Source of the DNA: JAFAXD01 sp035472475
GTDB lineage: Bacteria > Pseudomonadota > Alphaproteobacteria > Rhizobiales > Xanthobacteraceae
Length of the DNA: 64,000 nucleotides
NCBI GenBank assembly: GCA_035472475.1
Contig: DATIPA010000205.1
Coordinates: forward strand, 43,718-107,717
Direction of reading: 5' to 3'
A program made the translations under genes and the position numbers. This document shows positions 40,121 to 48,859 of the stretch, piece by piece; the stretch's first letter is position 1; every line of letters starts with the position of its first letter. The notes beneath the pieces are model-generated. The model saw nothing but the letters and a program-made list of their open reading frames with translations. It had not been told where the DNA came from and made no database searches.

Positions 40121-41197
40121 TCAGTACGGGAAAGGCCACACCCGCAGCTTCTGTTTTGCGATCTGCCAAAGCCGGGCGAGCCCCGCCGGTTCGACAATCA
40201 GGAAGAAGATGATCAACGCTCCAACCGTCATGAAGGTGATGTGCTCGATCGTCGCGGCGGTGATCGACAGCCCGAACACGCCCGGGGCGTTGCGCAGCAC
40301 GATCGGAAGTCCCCAGATGAAAATAGCGCCGAAGAACGAGCCCGTGAGGCTGCCGAGCCCGCCAATGATGACCATGAACAGAACCAAAAAGGACTGATTA
40401 ATGTTGAAGCTTTCGGATTCGGCAGCTCCCAGCCACAGGAACGCCAGCATGGCGCCAGCGACGCCGCAATAGAACGACGAGACCGCGAACGCGAGCAGCT
40501 TGGTGCGATAGAGTTTGATCCCGATGAGCTCGGCCGCGATGTCCATGTCGCGGACCGCCATCCACATGCGGCCGATACGGCCGTGCACCAGGTTGGAGGC
40601 GAGCCAGGTCATGACGACCACGATCGTCAGCACCACGAGATAGCGGGTGACCGGCGTCGCCGTCGGTCCGGTGACAGGTATTCCCAGGAAGGTCCTGGTC
40701 GGCACCTCGATCGAAGCGGAGATGTTGTAGTTGTAGAGCCAGGGCACCCGAATGAAGCACCACGACAGAAAAAACTGTGCCGCGAGCGTTGCGACCGCAA
40801 GGTAGAAGCCCTTGATGCGCAATGACGGCAAGCCGAACAGCACACCGACTCCGGCCGCCGCCAGGCCCGACGCAATGACCCAGATGAGGATGTTGACGCC
40901 CGGGAACAGCGTGGCGAGCTTGTAGCAGGCGTAAGCTCCGACCCCCATGAACGCCCCGGTCCCGAGCGAGATAAGGCCGGTGTAGCCGATCAGGAGGTTG
41001 AGGCCGATCGCTGCCAGCCCCATGACCAGAATCGGGATCATCATCGCCTGCAACAGAAACTCGCTGCCGCTTATCGGGATCACCACAAAAGCGATCAATA
41101 GGATCGCCACGAGGCCGATGCGATCCTGCAGGATCGGGAACACCGCCTGGTCGGCGGCGTAGCTCGTCTTGTATTGCCCGGCCTCGCGATAGAGCAT
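40121..41197 (-). CDS. Branched-chain amino acid-type ABC transporter permease (LivM-like)
   Basis: A 358-residue inner-membrane permease with about nine hydrophobic segments and the LivM motif GLNLLIGYTGLISLGTGAFM near residue 65. The cytoplasmic loop FVVGIGTKLYRTKLLAF-type EAA region appears as DMDIAAELIGIKLYRTKLLAF near 220. MVIIGGLGSLTGSFFGAIF near 280 is the second hallmark. Its start is four bases after the LivH-like stop, so translation is coupled. Partner of the LivH-like permease in the importer channel. Confidence 0.92.
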   Translation of the reverse strand: MLYREAGQYKTSYAADQAVFPILQDRIGLVAILLIAFVVIPISGSEFLLQAMMIPILVMGLAAIGLNLLIGYTGLISLGTGAFMGVGAYACYKLATLFPGVNILIWVIASGLAAAGVGVLFGLPSLRIKGFYLAVATLAAQFFLSWCFIRVPWLYNYNISASIEVPTRTFLGIPVTGPTATPVTRYLVVLTIVVVMTWLASNLVHGRIGRMWMAVRDMDIAAELIGIKLYRTKLLAFAVSSFYCGVAGAMLAFLWLGAAESESFNINQSFLVLFMVIIGGLGSLTGSFFGAIFIWGLPIVLRNAPGVFGLSITAATIEHITFMTVGALIIFFLIVEPAGLARLWQIAKQKLRVWPFPY

Positions 41198-41201
41198 GTT
41201 C

Positions 41202-42158
41202 TCAAATCCGTTCGATGATCCGTTCGCCGAACAGGCCTTGCGGGCGGAACAGCAGGAAAATCAGCGCAATCACGTAGGCGAGCCAGCTTTCGATCCCGCT
41301 GCCCAGGAGCGGTCCCCAGTAGAATTCGCCCAGTTTCTCGCCGATCCCGATGATGACGCCGCCGATGATGGCGCCGGGGATCGACGTGAAGCCGCCCAGG
41401 ATCAGGACCGGCAGCGCCTTGAGCGCGATAATCTCGAGCGCGAACGATACGTTCGAGCGCGCGCCCCACATGATGCCGGTGGCGAGCGCCACGATCCCGG
41501 CCGCAAACCACACCACCACCCAGATCTGCTCGAGCGAGATGCCGACCGAAAGCGCCGCCTTGTGGCTGTCCGCGACCGCACGCAGCGCACGGCCGATGCG
41601 CGTCTTCTGGAAGAAGACGGCGAGCCCCGCCACCATAATGGACGCGATGATCGCGGCTGCTATGTCGATCTTCTGCAGCGACACGAAGCCGCCGAGCATC
41701 TTCACATCGATCGCGCCGCGCGGCAGGTAGAGCGCATCCGTGATCATCACCTTGGGATCGCCGCCGAAGATCATCTCGCCAAGCCCGATCAGGATATAGG
41801 TGAGCCCGAATGTCGCCATGAACAAAATGATGTCGGGCTGGTTGACCAGCGGGCGCAACATCAGCCGCTCGATCGCGAACGCGAGGCCCAGCATGACCAC
41901 GATGGTCAGCCCGAGCGCGACGAACGCCGGCACCCCGCGCTCGTAGAGGCCGACCAAGGTGAGCGCGGCAAACACAACCATGATGCCCTGCGCGAAGTTG
42001 AACACGCCCGACGCCTTGAAGATCAACACGAAGCCGAGCGCGATCAGCGCATAGAGGACGCCGGCGACAAGGCCCTCCCAAAGTGTCTGCACCAGCAGAT
42101 CCGGTGCCGTGCCCATCTGCACGAGCGGGTCGATGAAGATCTGGTAAAGGATGTTCAC
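41202..42158 (-). CDS. Branched-chain amino acid-type ABC transporter permease (LivH-like)
   Basis: A 318-residue permease with about eight membrane segments. LivH features include LWEGLVAGVLYALIALGFVLI near residue 28, ASGVFNFAQGIMVVFAAL near 50, the EAA-type loop RALRAVADSHKAALSVGI near 190 and LGGFTSIPGAIIGGVIIGIGE near 250. The start is a GTG at 42158. It forms the channel together with the LivM-like protein; the ATPases are encoded on both sides of the permease pair. Confidence 0.92.
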   Translation of the reverse strand: MNILYQIFIDPLVQMGTAPDLLVQTLWEGLVAGVLYALIALGFVLIFKASGVFNFAQGIMVVFAALTLVGLYERGVPAFVALGLTIVVMLGLAFAIERLMLRPLVNQPDIILFMATFGLTYILIGLGEMIFGGDPKVMITDALYLPRGAIDVKMLGGFVSLQKIDIAAAIIASIMVAGLAVFFQKTRIGRALRAVADSHKAALSVGISLEQIWVVVWFAAGIVALATGIMWGARSNVSFALEIIALKALPVLILGGFTSIPGAIIGGVIIGIGEKLGEFYWGPLLGSGIESWLAYVIALIFLLFRPQGLFGERIIERI

Positions 42159-42183
42159 GCCACCGTCTCCGACATCATCATCC

Positions 42184-42984
42184 TCAATGCGCCACGCCCA
42201 GGTAGGCGTCGATCACCGCTTGGTCGCGCTTGACCTGCTCGGGCGTGCCGTCCGCAATCTTGCGGCCGTAGTCGAGAACCACTACCCGATCCGATAGGTC
42301 CATAACCACGCCCATGTCGTGCTCGATCAGCGCGATCGTGGTGCCAAATTGATTGTTGACGTCCAGAATGAAGCGCGACATGTCCTCCTTCTCTTCGAGG
42401 TTCATGCCCGCCATCGGCTCGTCGAGCAGCAGCAGATCAGGCTCCATGGCGAGCGCACGCCCGAGCTCGACGCGCTTCTGCAGCCCATACGGCAGCCGCC
42501 CAACCTGGACCTTGCGGATGTGGGCGATCTCCAGGAAATCAATGATTTCCTCGACACGCCGCCGGTGAGCAACCTCTTCGTTAAGCGCCGGCCCATAACG
42601 CAAGAGCTGGCAGAAGAAATTCGCGTGCATCGCCAGCGAGCGGCCGGCCATGATGTTGTCGAGTGCGGTCATGCCGCGAAACAGCGCGACGTTCTGGAAC
42701 GTGCGGGCGATCCCTCCGCGCGCCGCCTCGTTGGGACGCATCTTCGCGCGCAACTTGCCTTTGAATGCAATGCGGCCCTGCTGCGGCTGATAGAAGCCGT
42801 TGATCACGTTGAGCATGGAGGTCTTGCCGGCGCCATTCGGCCCGATGATGGCGCGGATCTCGCCCGTGCGGATGTCGAAGGAGACGTCGCTCAACGCTTT
42901 GACACCGCCGAAAGCGAGCGACACGTGTTCGACTGACAGGATCGCTTCGCCCGCGGCGACGTCGACCTGTCCGCGCGCCCTCAT
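42184..42984 (-). CDS. Branched-chain amino acid-type ABC transporter ATPase (LivG-like)
   Basis: A 266-residue ATPase with Walker A IGPNGAGKTSMLN near residue 48, a degenerate signature LPYGLQKRVELGRALA near 160, Walker B LLLLDEPMAGMN and the LivG-type C-terminal extension ending in AVIDAYLG. It begins at the ATG at 42984 with GGAGG six bases upstream; the longer open frame overlaps the preceding gene's end and is unlikely. It is 40 bp downstream of the acyl-CoA synthetase gene and 25 bp upstream of the LivH-like gene. Confidence 0.92.
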   Translation of the reverse strand: MRARGQVDVAAGEAILSVEHVSLAFGGVKALSDVSFDIRTGEIRAIIGPNGAGKTSMLNVINGFYQPQQGRIAFKGKLRAKMRPNEAARGGIARTFQNVALFRGMTALDNIMAGRSLAMHANFFCQLLRYGPALNEEVAHRRRVEEIIDFLEIAHIRKVQVGRLPYGLQKRVELGRALAMEPDLLLLDEPMAGMNLEEKEDMSRFILDVNNQFGTTIALIEHDMGVVMDLSDRVVVLDYGRKIADGTPEQVKRDQAVIDAYLGVAH

Positions 42985-43024
42985 GCGCGCCTCCGCAGGC
43001 CGGTCCAACGTGATCGCCGTGCCC

Positions 43025-45007
43025 TCACGCGGCTTTCTCCATGACAACCGGGGCGCCGACGTCGCGGATCGCGACCCGGGCATTGATGATGCCCTTACGG
43101 CCGTCTTCGAACGTGACTTCCGTTGCGATCATGGCCTGGGTCGAGCCGTCATAGAGCGCGCACACAAACGGCGCATAGCGATCCCCAATCAGGCCGCGGC
43201 GCACCTTCATGGTGCGGGTCAATTCGCCGTCGTCGGCGTCAAGTTCCTTGGGCAGAATCAGGAACCGCCGGATCTGCGCGCCCGCCAGGGCGCGGTCGTC
43301 GGCCAGCGAGCGGTTGACCTCGCGCACGTGCGCCGCGAGCATGTCGTAGACCAGGGGGTGGCCGGCAAGCTCCTGATAGTTGCCGTAGACGACGTTGTTG
43401 CGCTCCGCCCAGCTCCCAACCGCCACCAGATCGATGTTGAGCATGACGGTGACGAAGTCGCGCTTGTCACCGAACGCCACCACTTCCTTGATGTTGGGAT
43501 AAAACTTGAGCTTGTTCTCGATGTATTTGGGCGCGAACAGCGTGCCGTCGTTGAGCCGCCCCACATCCTTGGCGCGGTCGATGATCCGCAAGTGACCGGT
43601 GCGCTCGTCAATGAGTCCGGCATCGCCGGTGCGAACCCAGCCGTCCTCGGTCTTGGTCTCGCTGGTCTTTTCCGGATCCTTGAAGTACCCGACGAATACG
43701 CCCGGCGACTTGAATTGCACCTCTCCTGAATCGGCTATCCTCACCTCGACATCGATATTGGGCTTGCCGACGGTGTCGGCGTAGATCTCCCCATCGGGCT
43801 GTGCCGTGATGTAGACCGATGCTTCGGTTTGGCCATAGAGCTGCTTGAGGTTGATGCCGAGCGCCCGGTAGAACCGAAAGATCTCCGGCCCGATAGCCTC
43901 GCCCGCCGTGTAGGCCACGCGAATGCGCCCGAGGCCGTAGCGATTCTTGAGCGGGCCGTAGACCAGAACTTCGCCGAGCCCATAAAGCACGCGCGCCGAG
44001 AGCGGGACCTTCTCGCGATCAAGGATTTGCTCGCCCCAGCGACGCGCGACGCCGATGAAATAATCAAACATGCGGCGCTTGAAGGCGCCGGCATCGGCCA
44101 TTCGCACCATGGTCAAGGTCAGCAAGTTCTCATAGATGCGCGGCGGCGCGAACGCATAGGTGGTGCCGATCTCGCGCCGGTCCTCGACCACGGTCTCCGG
44201 CGTTTCCGGGCAATTCACACAAAAACCGGCCGTGTAGGACTGCGCGTAGGAGAATACGTGATCGCCGATCCAGGCGAGCGGCAGATAGGCGATGACTTCC
44301 TCGTCCTGGTCGAGGTGATCATACAGGTTGCCGTTGCGCGCCGAGATGACCAGGTTGTCGAACGTCAGCATGACGCCCTTCGGCCGGCCGGTGGTGCCCG
44401 AGGTATAGAGGATGACGGCGAGATCGGAGCCCTGCCCGCGTCCGACGCTGGCCTGCCAGGCCGCCAAGGCCAACGGGTCGGCCGCCAGTTTGGCGCCGCC
44501 GCGCTGCTGAACCTCGGTGATCCATTGCAGTCGGCCATGGTCGTAGTCTCGCAACCCGCGCGGCTCGTCGTAGATGATGTACGTGAGCCGGCTCAGCCGA
44601 TCGGAAATCGAGATGATCTTGTCGACCTGTTCCTGGTCTTCGGCGACCGCGATGGTGACCTCGGCGTGCTCGAGCACGTAGGCCATCTCGTCGGCGACCG
44701 AGTCCGCGTAGATCGGCACCGGCACCCCACCAAGCGCTTGAACGGCGCACATCGCCCAGTAAAGCCGCGGCCGATTGGTGCCGACGATCGCAACCTTGTC
44801 CCCCCGCGCGAGGCCAAGTTCGGCGATGCCCACCGAAAACGCGCGCACTTCCTCCAGTACGGCGTCCCACGTCCAGGTCTGCCAGATGCCGAGATCCTTG
44901 TGCCGCATGGCGGGCCGGCCACGCAGGGTTTCAGCGTTGCGGATCAATAGCTTAGGAAAGGTGTCCACGACCTCGGCAGACGTGTCGGCGCGCGCGGCCG
45001 GTTGCAT
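43025..45007 (-). CDS. AMP-dependent (long-chain-type) acyl-CoA synthetase
   Basis: A 660-residue FAA1/LC-FACS-type ligase. ATP-binding motif VILYTSGTTGRPKGVML near residue 190, YGQTEASVYIT near 390, GWVRTGDAGLIDERTG near 455 and a gate-type segment DRAKDVGRLNDGTLFAPKYIE near 475. This last replaces the usual DRxKxxxKxxxG lysine region, as in bacterial long-chain synthetase relatives found beside Liv-type importers. Substrate unknown: a fatty, aromatic or other organic acid. The ATG at 45007 follows GGGAGGAGG. It is the first of six closely spaced genes with the ABC importer. Confidence 0.87.
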   Translation of the reverse strand: MQPAARADTSAEVVDTFPKLLIRNAETLRGRPAMRHKDLGIWQTWTWDAVLEEVRAFSVGIAELGLARGDKVAIVGTNRPRLYWAMCAVQALGGVPVPIYADSVADEMAYVLEHAEVTIAVAEDQEQVDKIISISDRLSRLTYIIYDEPRGLRDYDHGRLQWITEVQQRGGAKLAADPLALAAWQASVGRGQGSDLAVILYTSGTTGRPKGVMLTFDNLVISARNGNLYDHLDQDEEVIAYLPLAWIGDHVFSYAQSYTAGFCVNCPETPETVVEDRREIGTTYAFAPPRIYENLLTLTMVRMADAGAFKRRMFDYFIGVARRWGEQILDREKVPLSARVLYGLGEVLVYGPLKNRYGLGRIRVAYTAGEAIGPEIFRFYRALGINLKQLYGQTEASVYITAQPDGEIYADTVGKPNIDVEVRIADSGEVQFKSPGVFVGYFKDPEKTSETKTEDGWVRTGDAGLIDERTGHLRIIDRAKDVGRLNDGTLFAPKYIENKLKFYPNIKEVVAFGDKRDFVTVMLNIDLVAVGSWAERNNVVYGNYQELAGHPLVYDMLAAHVREVNRSLADDRALAGAQIRRFLILPKELDADDGELTRTMKVRRGLIGDRYAPFVCALYDGSTQAMIATEVTFEDGRKGIINARVAIRDVGAPVVMEKAA

Positions 45008-45200
45008 GCCGCCTCCTCCCTCGACGCGCGAACGGCCCGCGCCGCAGTTACGTCCCTCTGTCCACCCGTTTTCCGGGCCTTGCAGCAATTTGAAAACACC
45101 GCCCGGACAGCGTCAAGTCGGGCACGTCTCAACATAAAGTTTCATTGCATCGAGCCGCCCTGGCCGACGGTAGATTAAGGAATCGAGCGCGCCTGCGCGG

Positions 45201-48200
45201 CTATTCGGCAGCCTTCAGCAGAGGCGCCGGACTGGCGCGGAACTGTTCGAGCAAGGCGCTCTCGTCGGCCTTGGCGGTCTTGAGGTGGCGCAGTTTCACG
45301 TGGCCAAACCCGCGGATCTTGTCCGGGATGGCCGCGAGTCCCACGGCCAAATAGTGGTTTTCGGGCGTCAGCCTGGCGAAGATTTCATTAAGCAGAGCCT
45401 CGTACTCGCCCACGAGCGACCGCTCGATCCTGCGCTCGGCGGTGTAGCCAAACGGATCGAACGTGGTGCCGCGAAGGAACTTGAACTTCGCGAGAACGCG
45501 CAAGACTCGGAATATCCACGGCCCGAATGTCATCTTGCGCGGCACGCCGGTGATCTTGTCCCGGCGCGCCAACAGCGGCGGCGCGAGATGGACATGGTAG
45601 CGCAGATGTTCACCGCCGAGATCGTTGTGGACCTGCCGTTCGAACGCGGGATCGGCGTAGAGCCGAGCCACCTCGTATTCGTCCTTGTAGGCCATGAGCT
45701 TGAAAAGATAACGCGCAACAGCGTCGGCAAACCCGGTTTTGCCGGGAGCCTTGGCGGTCTCGTTCGCCTTGGCGCGCTCGACGACCGCTTGGTAACGGGC
45801 CGCATAGGCGGCGTTCTGATAATCTGTGAGGAACGCGACCCGCCGCTCCACGACTTCCTCGAATGATTGCGACAGCTTTCGTGCCGGATCGATTACCTCT
45901 GGTCGCGGCACCTTCGCTTCCACGGCATTGAGGTCGGCGGCAGCGCGCCGCCCCCAGCGAAATGCGGCGATGTTCATCGCCACCGCTTCGCCGTTGAGTT
46001 CGAGCGCCTGCTCGATCGCAGCCGCCGAGAGCGGCAACGCGCCGAGCTGGTAGGCGTAGCCGACCAGAAACATATTGGCGCCGATCGATTGGCCGAGCAG
46101 CGCGGTCGCAATCCGGGATGCGTCGATGAAGTGGGTTCGCTCGCGGCCAGCCGCGTTGATGATGGCGCGCTTGAGCCGTTCGGTCGGCAGCGCGAACTCG
46201 GCATTGCGGGTGAAGTCGCCCGGCAGCACTTCCGCGGTATTGATCACCATGGTGGTGCGGCCCGGGGTCGCCGCGGCCAGGACCTTCTTGTTTCCGGCCA
46301 CCACGATGTCCCCACCGATCACCAGATCGGCGTCGCGGGCGGCAACCCGGATGGCGTGAATGTCGTCTGGCTTGTGCGCGAGGCGGATATGGCTCTGCAC
46401 GGCGCCGCCCTTCTGCGCGAGCCCGGCCATGTCGAGGACGCCGACGCCCTTGCCCTCGAGGTGCGCCGCCATGCCGAGGATCGCGCCGACGGTGACGATG
46501 CCGGTGCCGCCGATGCCGGTGACCACGATGCCGTAGGTCTGCCCAAGCGGCGGCAGAACCGGATCGGGCGGCAGCGGCAGGTTGGCGACCGGCGCGACTG
46601 CTTCGGGCTTTTTCAGAGTCGCGCCCTCGATCGTCACGAACGACGGGCAGAAGCCCTTCACGCAGGAAAAGTCCTTGTTGCAATTGGACTGATCGATGGT
46701 GCGCTTGCGCCCAAACTCGGTTTCCAGCGGCTGCACCGACACGCAGTTCGATTGCACGCCGCAGTCGCCGCAGCCTTCGCATACGAGTTCGTTGATGATG
46801 ACGCGCTTGTCGGGATCGGGGTACTGGCCGCGCTTCCGGCGCCGGCGCTTTTCGGCTGCGCAGGTCTGATCGTAGATCAGGACCGTGCAGCCCGGGATCG
46901 CGGCGAGCTCGCGCTGCACGTCGTCGAGATCTTCGCGATCGTGAATGGCCATCCCGGACGGCCACTGCGTCTTGCTGGTGTAGCGCCAGCGTTCGTTGGT
47001 GACGAGCACGACGCGCCTGGCGCCTTCGGCGGTGACCTGGCGGGCGATCTGATCGACGGTGAGGCCGCCGTCGTTCTTCTGGCCGCCGGTCATGGCGACC
47101 GCGTCGTTGTACAGGATCTTGTAGGTGATGCTGACGCCGGCCGCGATCGCGGCCCGGATCGCCAAATAGCCCGAGTGGTTGTAGGTGCCGTCACCGAGGT
47201 TCTGAAATACGTGCGCGCGTTTGGAAAACGGCGCTTCGCCGATCCAGTTCGCGCCCTCGCCTCCCATCTGGGTGAAGCCGAGCGTGCTGCGGTCCATCCA
47301 TTGCGCCATGAAATGGCAACCGATGCCCGCGTAGGCCCGCATGCCCTCGGGAACGACCGTCGAGGTGTTATGCGGACAGCCGGAACAGAAATAAGGCTGC
47401 CGCACCGCCACGTCCTGCGCCTGTGCGAGCGCGAGCTGGGCATCCTTGAGCCGCGCCACGCGGCCGGCGAGGTCGTCGTTGCGCACGTATTTCAATAGCC
47501 GCTCGCCGATGCAGATTGCGACGTCGTTGGGATCAAGCGCGGCCTTGACCGGAAACAGCCAGTTGCCCTGCTCATCCTTCTTGCCGATGCAGGTCGGCTG
47601 GTTGGCGGTGCCGTAGAGTTCCTCGCGCACCTGCACTTCGATCAGTGAGCGCTTCTCTTCGACCACGATGATGAGGTCGAGCCCCTGCGCGAATTCCTGC
47701 AGCTCGCGGCGGCTGATCGGCCAAGGGCAGGCGATCTTGTGGACGCGCAGGCCGTAGTCATTGCACTTGACCTCGTCGAGGCCAAGCTCGTCGAGCGCCT
47801 GGCGCACGTCGAGATAGCTCTTGCCGACCGTGATGACCCCGATCTTCGGGGTGCGGCCGCCCGAAGTGATCACCCGGTTGAGCTTGTTGGCGCGCACGAA
47901 CGCCAGCATGGCGTCGCGCTTGTAGTCGTGCAGCCGCGCCTCCATGCCGAGGATCGTGTCGCGCAGCCTGATGTTGAGCCCGCCTTCCGGCATGACGAAA
48001 TCGGTCGGCGTGATGATGTCGAGCCGCTCCGGGTGGCCTTCGATCACCGCCGTCGACTCGATCGTCTCGTGCATGCACTTGAGACCGACCCAGGTGCCGC
48101 AGAAGCGCGACATCGCCCAGCCGTAGAGCCCATAGTCGATGATCTCCTGCACCCCGGCCGGATTGAGGATCGGAATCATCACGTCGACGAAATTGAATTC

Positions 48201-48677
48201 GGATTGGTGCGCCGTGGTCGAGGATTCGGCGGTGTGATCGTCGCCCATGAGGGCGAGAACGCCGCCATGCTTTGACGTCCCGGCGAAGTTGGCATGGCGG
48301 AACACGTCGCCGGAACGGTCGACGCCCGGCCCCTTCCCGTACCAGATGCCGAACACCCCATCGAACTTGCCCTCGCCGCGCAATTCGGCTTGCTGCGAGC
48401 CCCACAGCGCGGTGGCGGCGAGGTCCTCATTGAGGCCGGGCTGGAACACGATGTCGTTGGGCTTAAGGACGTCCTCGGCGCGCTGGAACTGATAGTCGAG
48501 CCCGCCCAGCGGAGAGCCGCGATACCCGGTGATGTAGCCCGCGGTATTGAGCCCAGCGCGACGATCACGCTCCTTCTGGACCAGGCACATCCGCACCAGC
48601 GCCTGATAGCCGGTGACGAAGATGCGGTCCTGGGTGAGATCGTACTTGTCGGCGAGGGTGACTTTCTTGAGCGCCAT
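45201..48677 (-). CDS. Fused indolepyruvate:ferredoxin oxidoreductase (2-oxoacid oxidoreductase)
   Basis: A 1158-residue single-chain enzyme that should oxidatively decarboxylate aryl- or branched-chain 2-oxoacids to acyl-CoA, using thiamine diphosphate and passing electrons to ferredoxin. Residues 1-350 are the pyrimidine-binding domain (GYITGYRGSPLGGLDYQF). Then comes the TPP domain with CSGCPHNTST near 435 and NLGDGTYNHSGYLAIRAA near 500. An iron-sulfur segment CEGCGDCGVQSNCVSV near 645 is followed by more Cys (SCVKGFCPSF). A gamma domain (GIGGTGIVTVGAILGMAAH) starts near 710, and a C-terminal DUF6537-like extension runs to the end. GGAGG precedes the ATG, and a GCTATATAAC -10-like box lies some 40 bp upstream. 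Confidence 0.9.
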   Translation of the reverse strand: MALKKVTLADKYDLTQDRIFVTGYQALVRMCLVQKERDRRAGLNTAGYITGYRGSPLGGLDYQFQRAEDVLKPNDIVFQPGLNEDLAATALWGSQQAELRGEGKFDGVFGIWYGKGPGVDRSGDVFRHANFAGTSKHGGVLALMGDDHTAESSTTAHQSEFNFVDVMIPILNPAGVQEIIDYGLYGWAMSRFCGTWVGLKCMHETIESTAVIEGHPERLDIITPTDFVMPEGGLNIRLRDTILGMEARLHDYKRDAMLAFVRANKLNRVITSGGRTPKIGVITVGKSYLDVRQALDELGLDEVKCNDYGLRVHKIACPWPISRRELQEFAQGLDLIIVVEEKRSLIEVQVREELYGTANQPTCIGKKDEQGNWLFPVKAALDPNDVAICIGERLLKYVRNDDLAGRVARLKDAQLALAQAQDVAVRQPYFCSGCPHNTSTVVPEGMRAYAGIGCHFMAQWMDRSTLGFTQMGGEGANWIGEAPFSKRAHVFQNLGDGTYNHSGYLAIRAAIAAGVSITYKILYNDAVAMTGGQKNDGGLTVDQIARQVTAEGARRVVLVTNERWRYTSKTQWPSGMAIHDREDLDDVQRELAAIPGCTVLIYDQTCAAEKRRRRKRGQYPDPDKRVIINELVCEGCGDCGVQSNCVSVQPLETEFGRKRTIDQSNCNKDFSCVKGFCPSFVTIEGATLKKPEAVAPVANLPLPPDPVLPPLGQTYGIVVTGIGGTGIVTVGAILGMAAHLEGKGVGVLDMAGLAQKGGAVQSHIRLAHKPDDIHAIRVAARDADLVIGGDIVVAGNKKVLAAATPGRTTMVINTAEVLPGDFTRNAEFALPTERLKRAIINAAGRERTHFIDASRIATALLGQSIGANMFLVGYAYQLGALPLSAAAIEQALELNGEAVAMNIAAFRWGRRAAADLNAVEAKVPRPEVIDPARKLSQSFEEVVERRVAFLTDYQNAAYAARYQAVVERAKANETAKAPGKTGFADAVARYLFKLMAYKDEYEVARLYADPAFERQVHNDLGGEHLRYHVHLAPPLLARRDKITGVPRKMTFGPWIFRVLRVLAKFKFLRGTTFDPFGYTAERRIERSLVGEYEALLNEIFARLTPENHYLAVGLAAIPDKIRGFGHVKLRHLKTAKADESALLEQFRASPAPLLKAAE

Positions 48678-48859
48678 CGCTCGGGCCTCCGCGGAATCAC
48701 GAAGTGCGTTGTTTTGTTATATAGCGGTCGCAGCGAGTGGTCGGAAGGGCCGTGGTTGGGCTGCCCACGGTGCGATTTCGTTCCGTACCCGCAGGTTGCA
48801 ACGAAATTGCCGCAGCGGTGGGCGGCACGAAATTTATCGCATCGCGGCGCAAAAAAACA

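Noticed and set aside
45867..47498. 543-codon open frame antisense to the indolepyruvate oxidoreductase gene
   Set aside because: The opposite strand carries conserved TPP and iron-sulfur motifs; the antisense frame is an artefact of high GC third positions.
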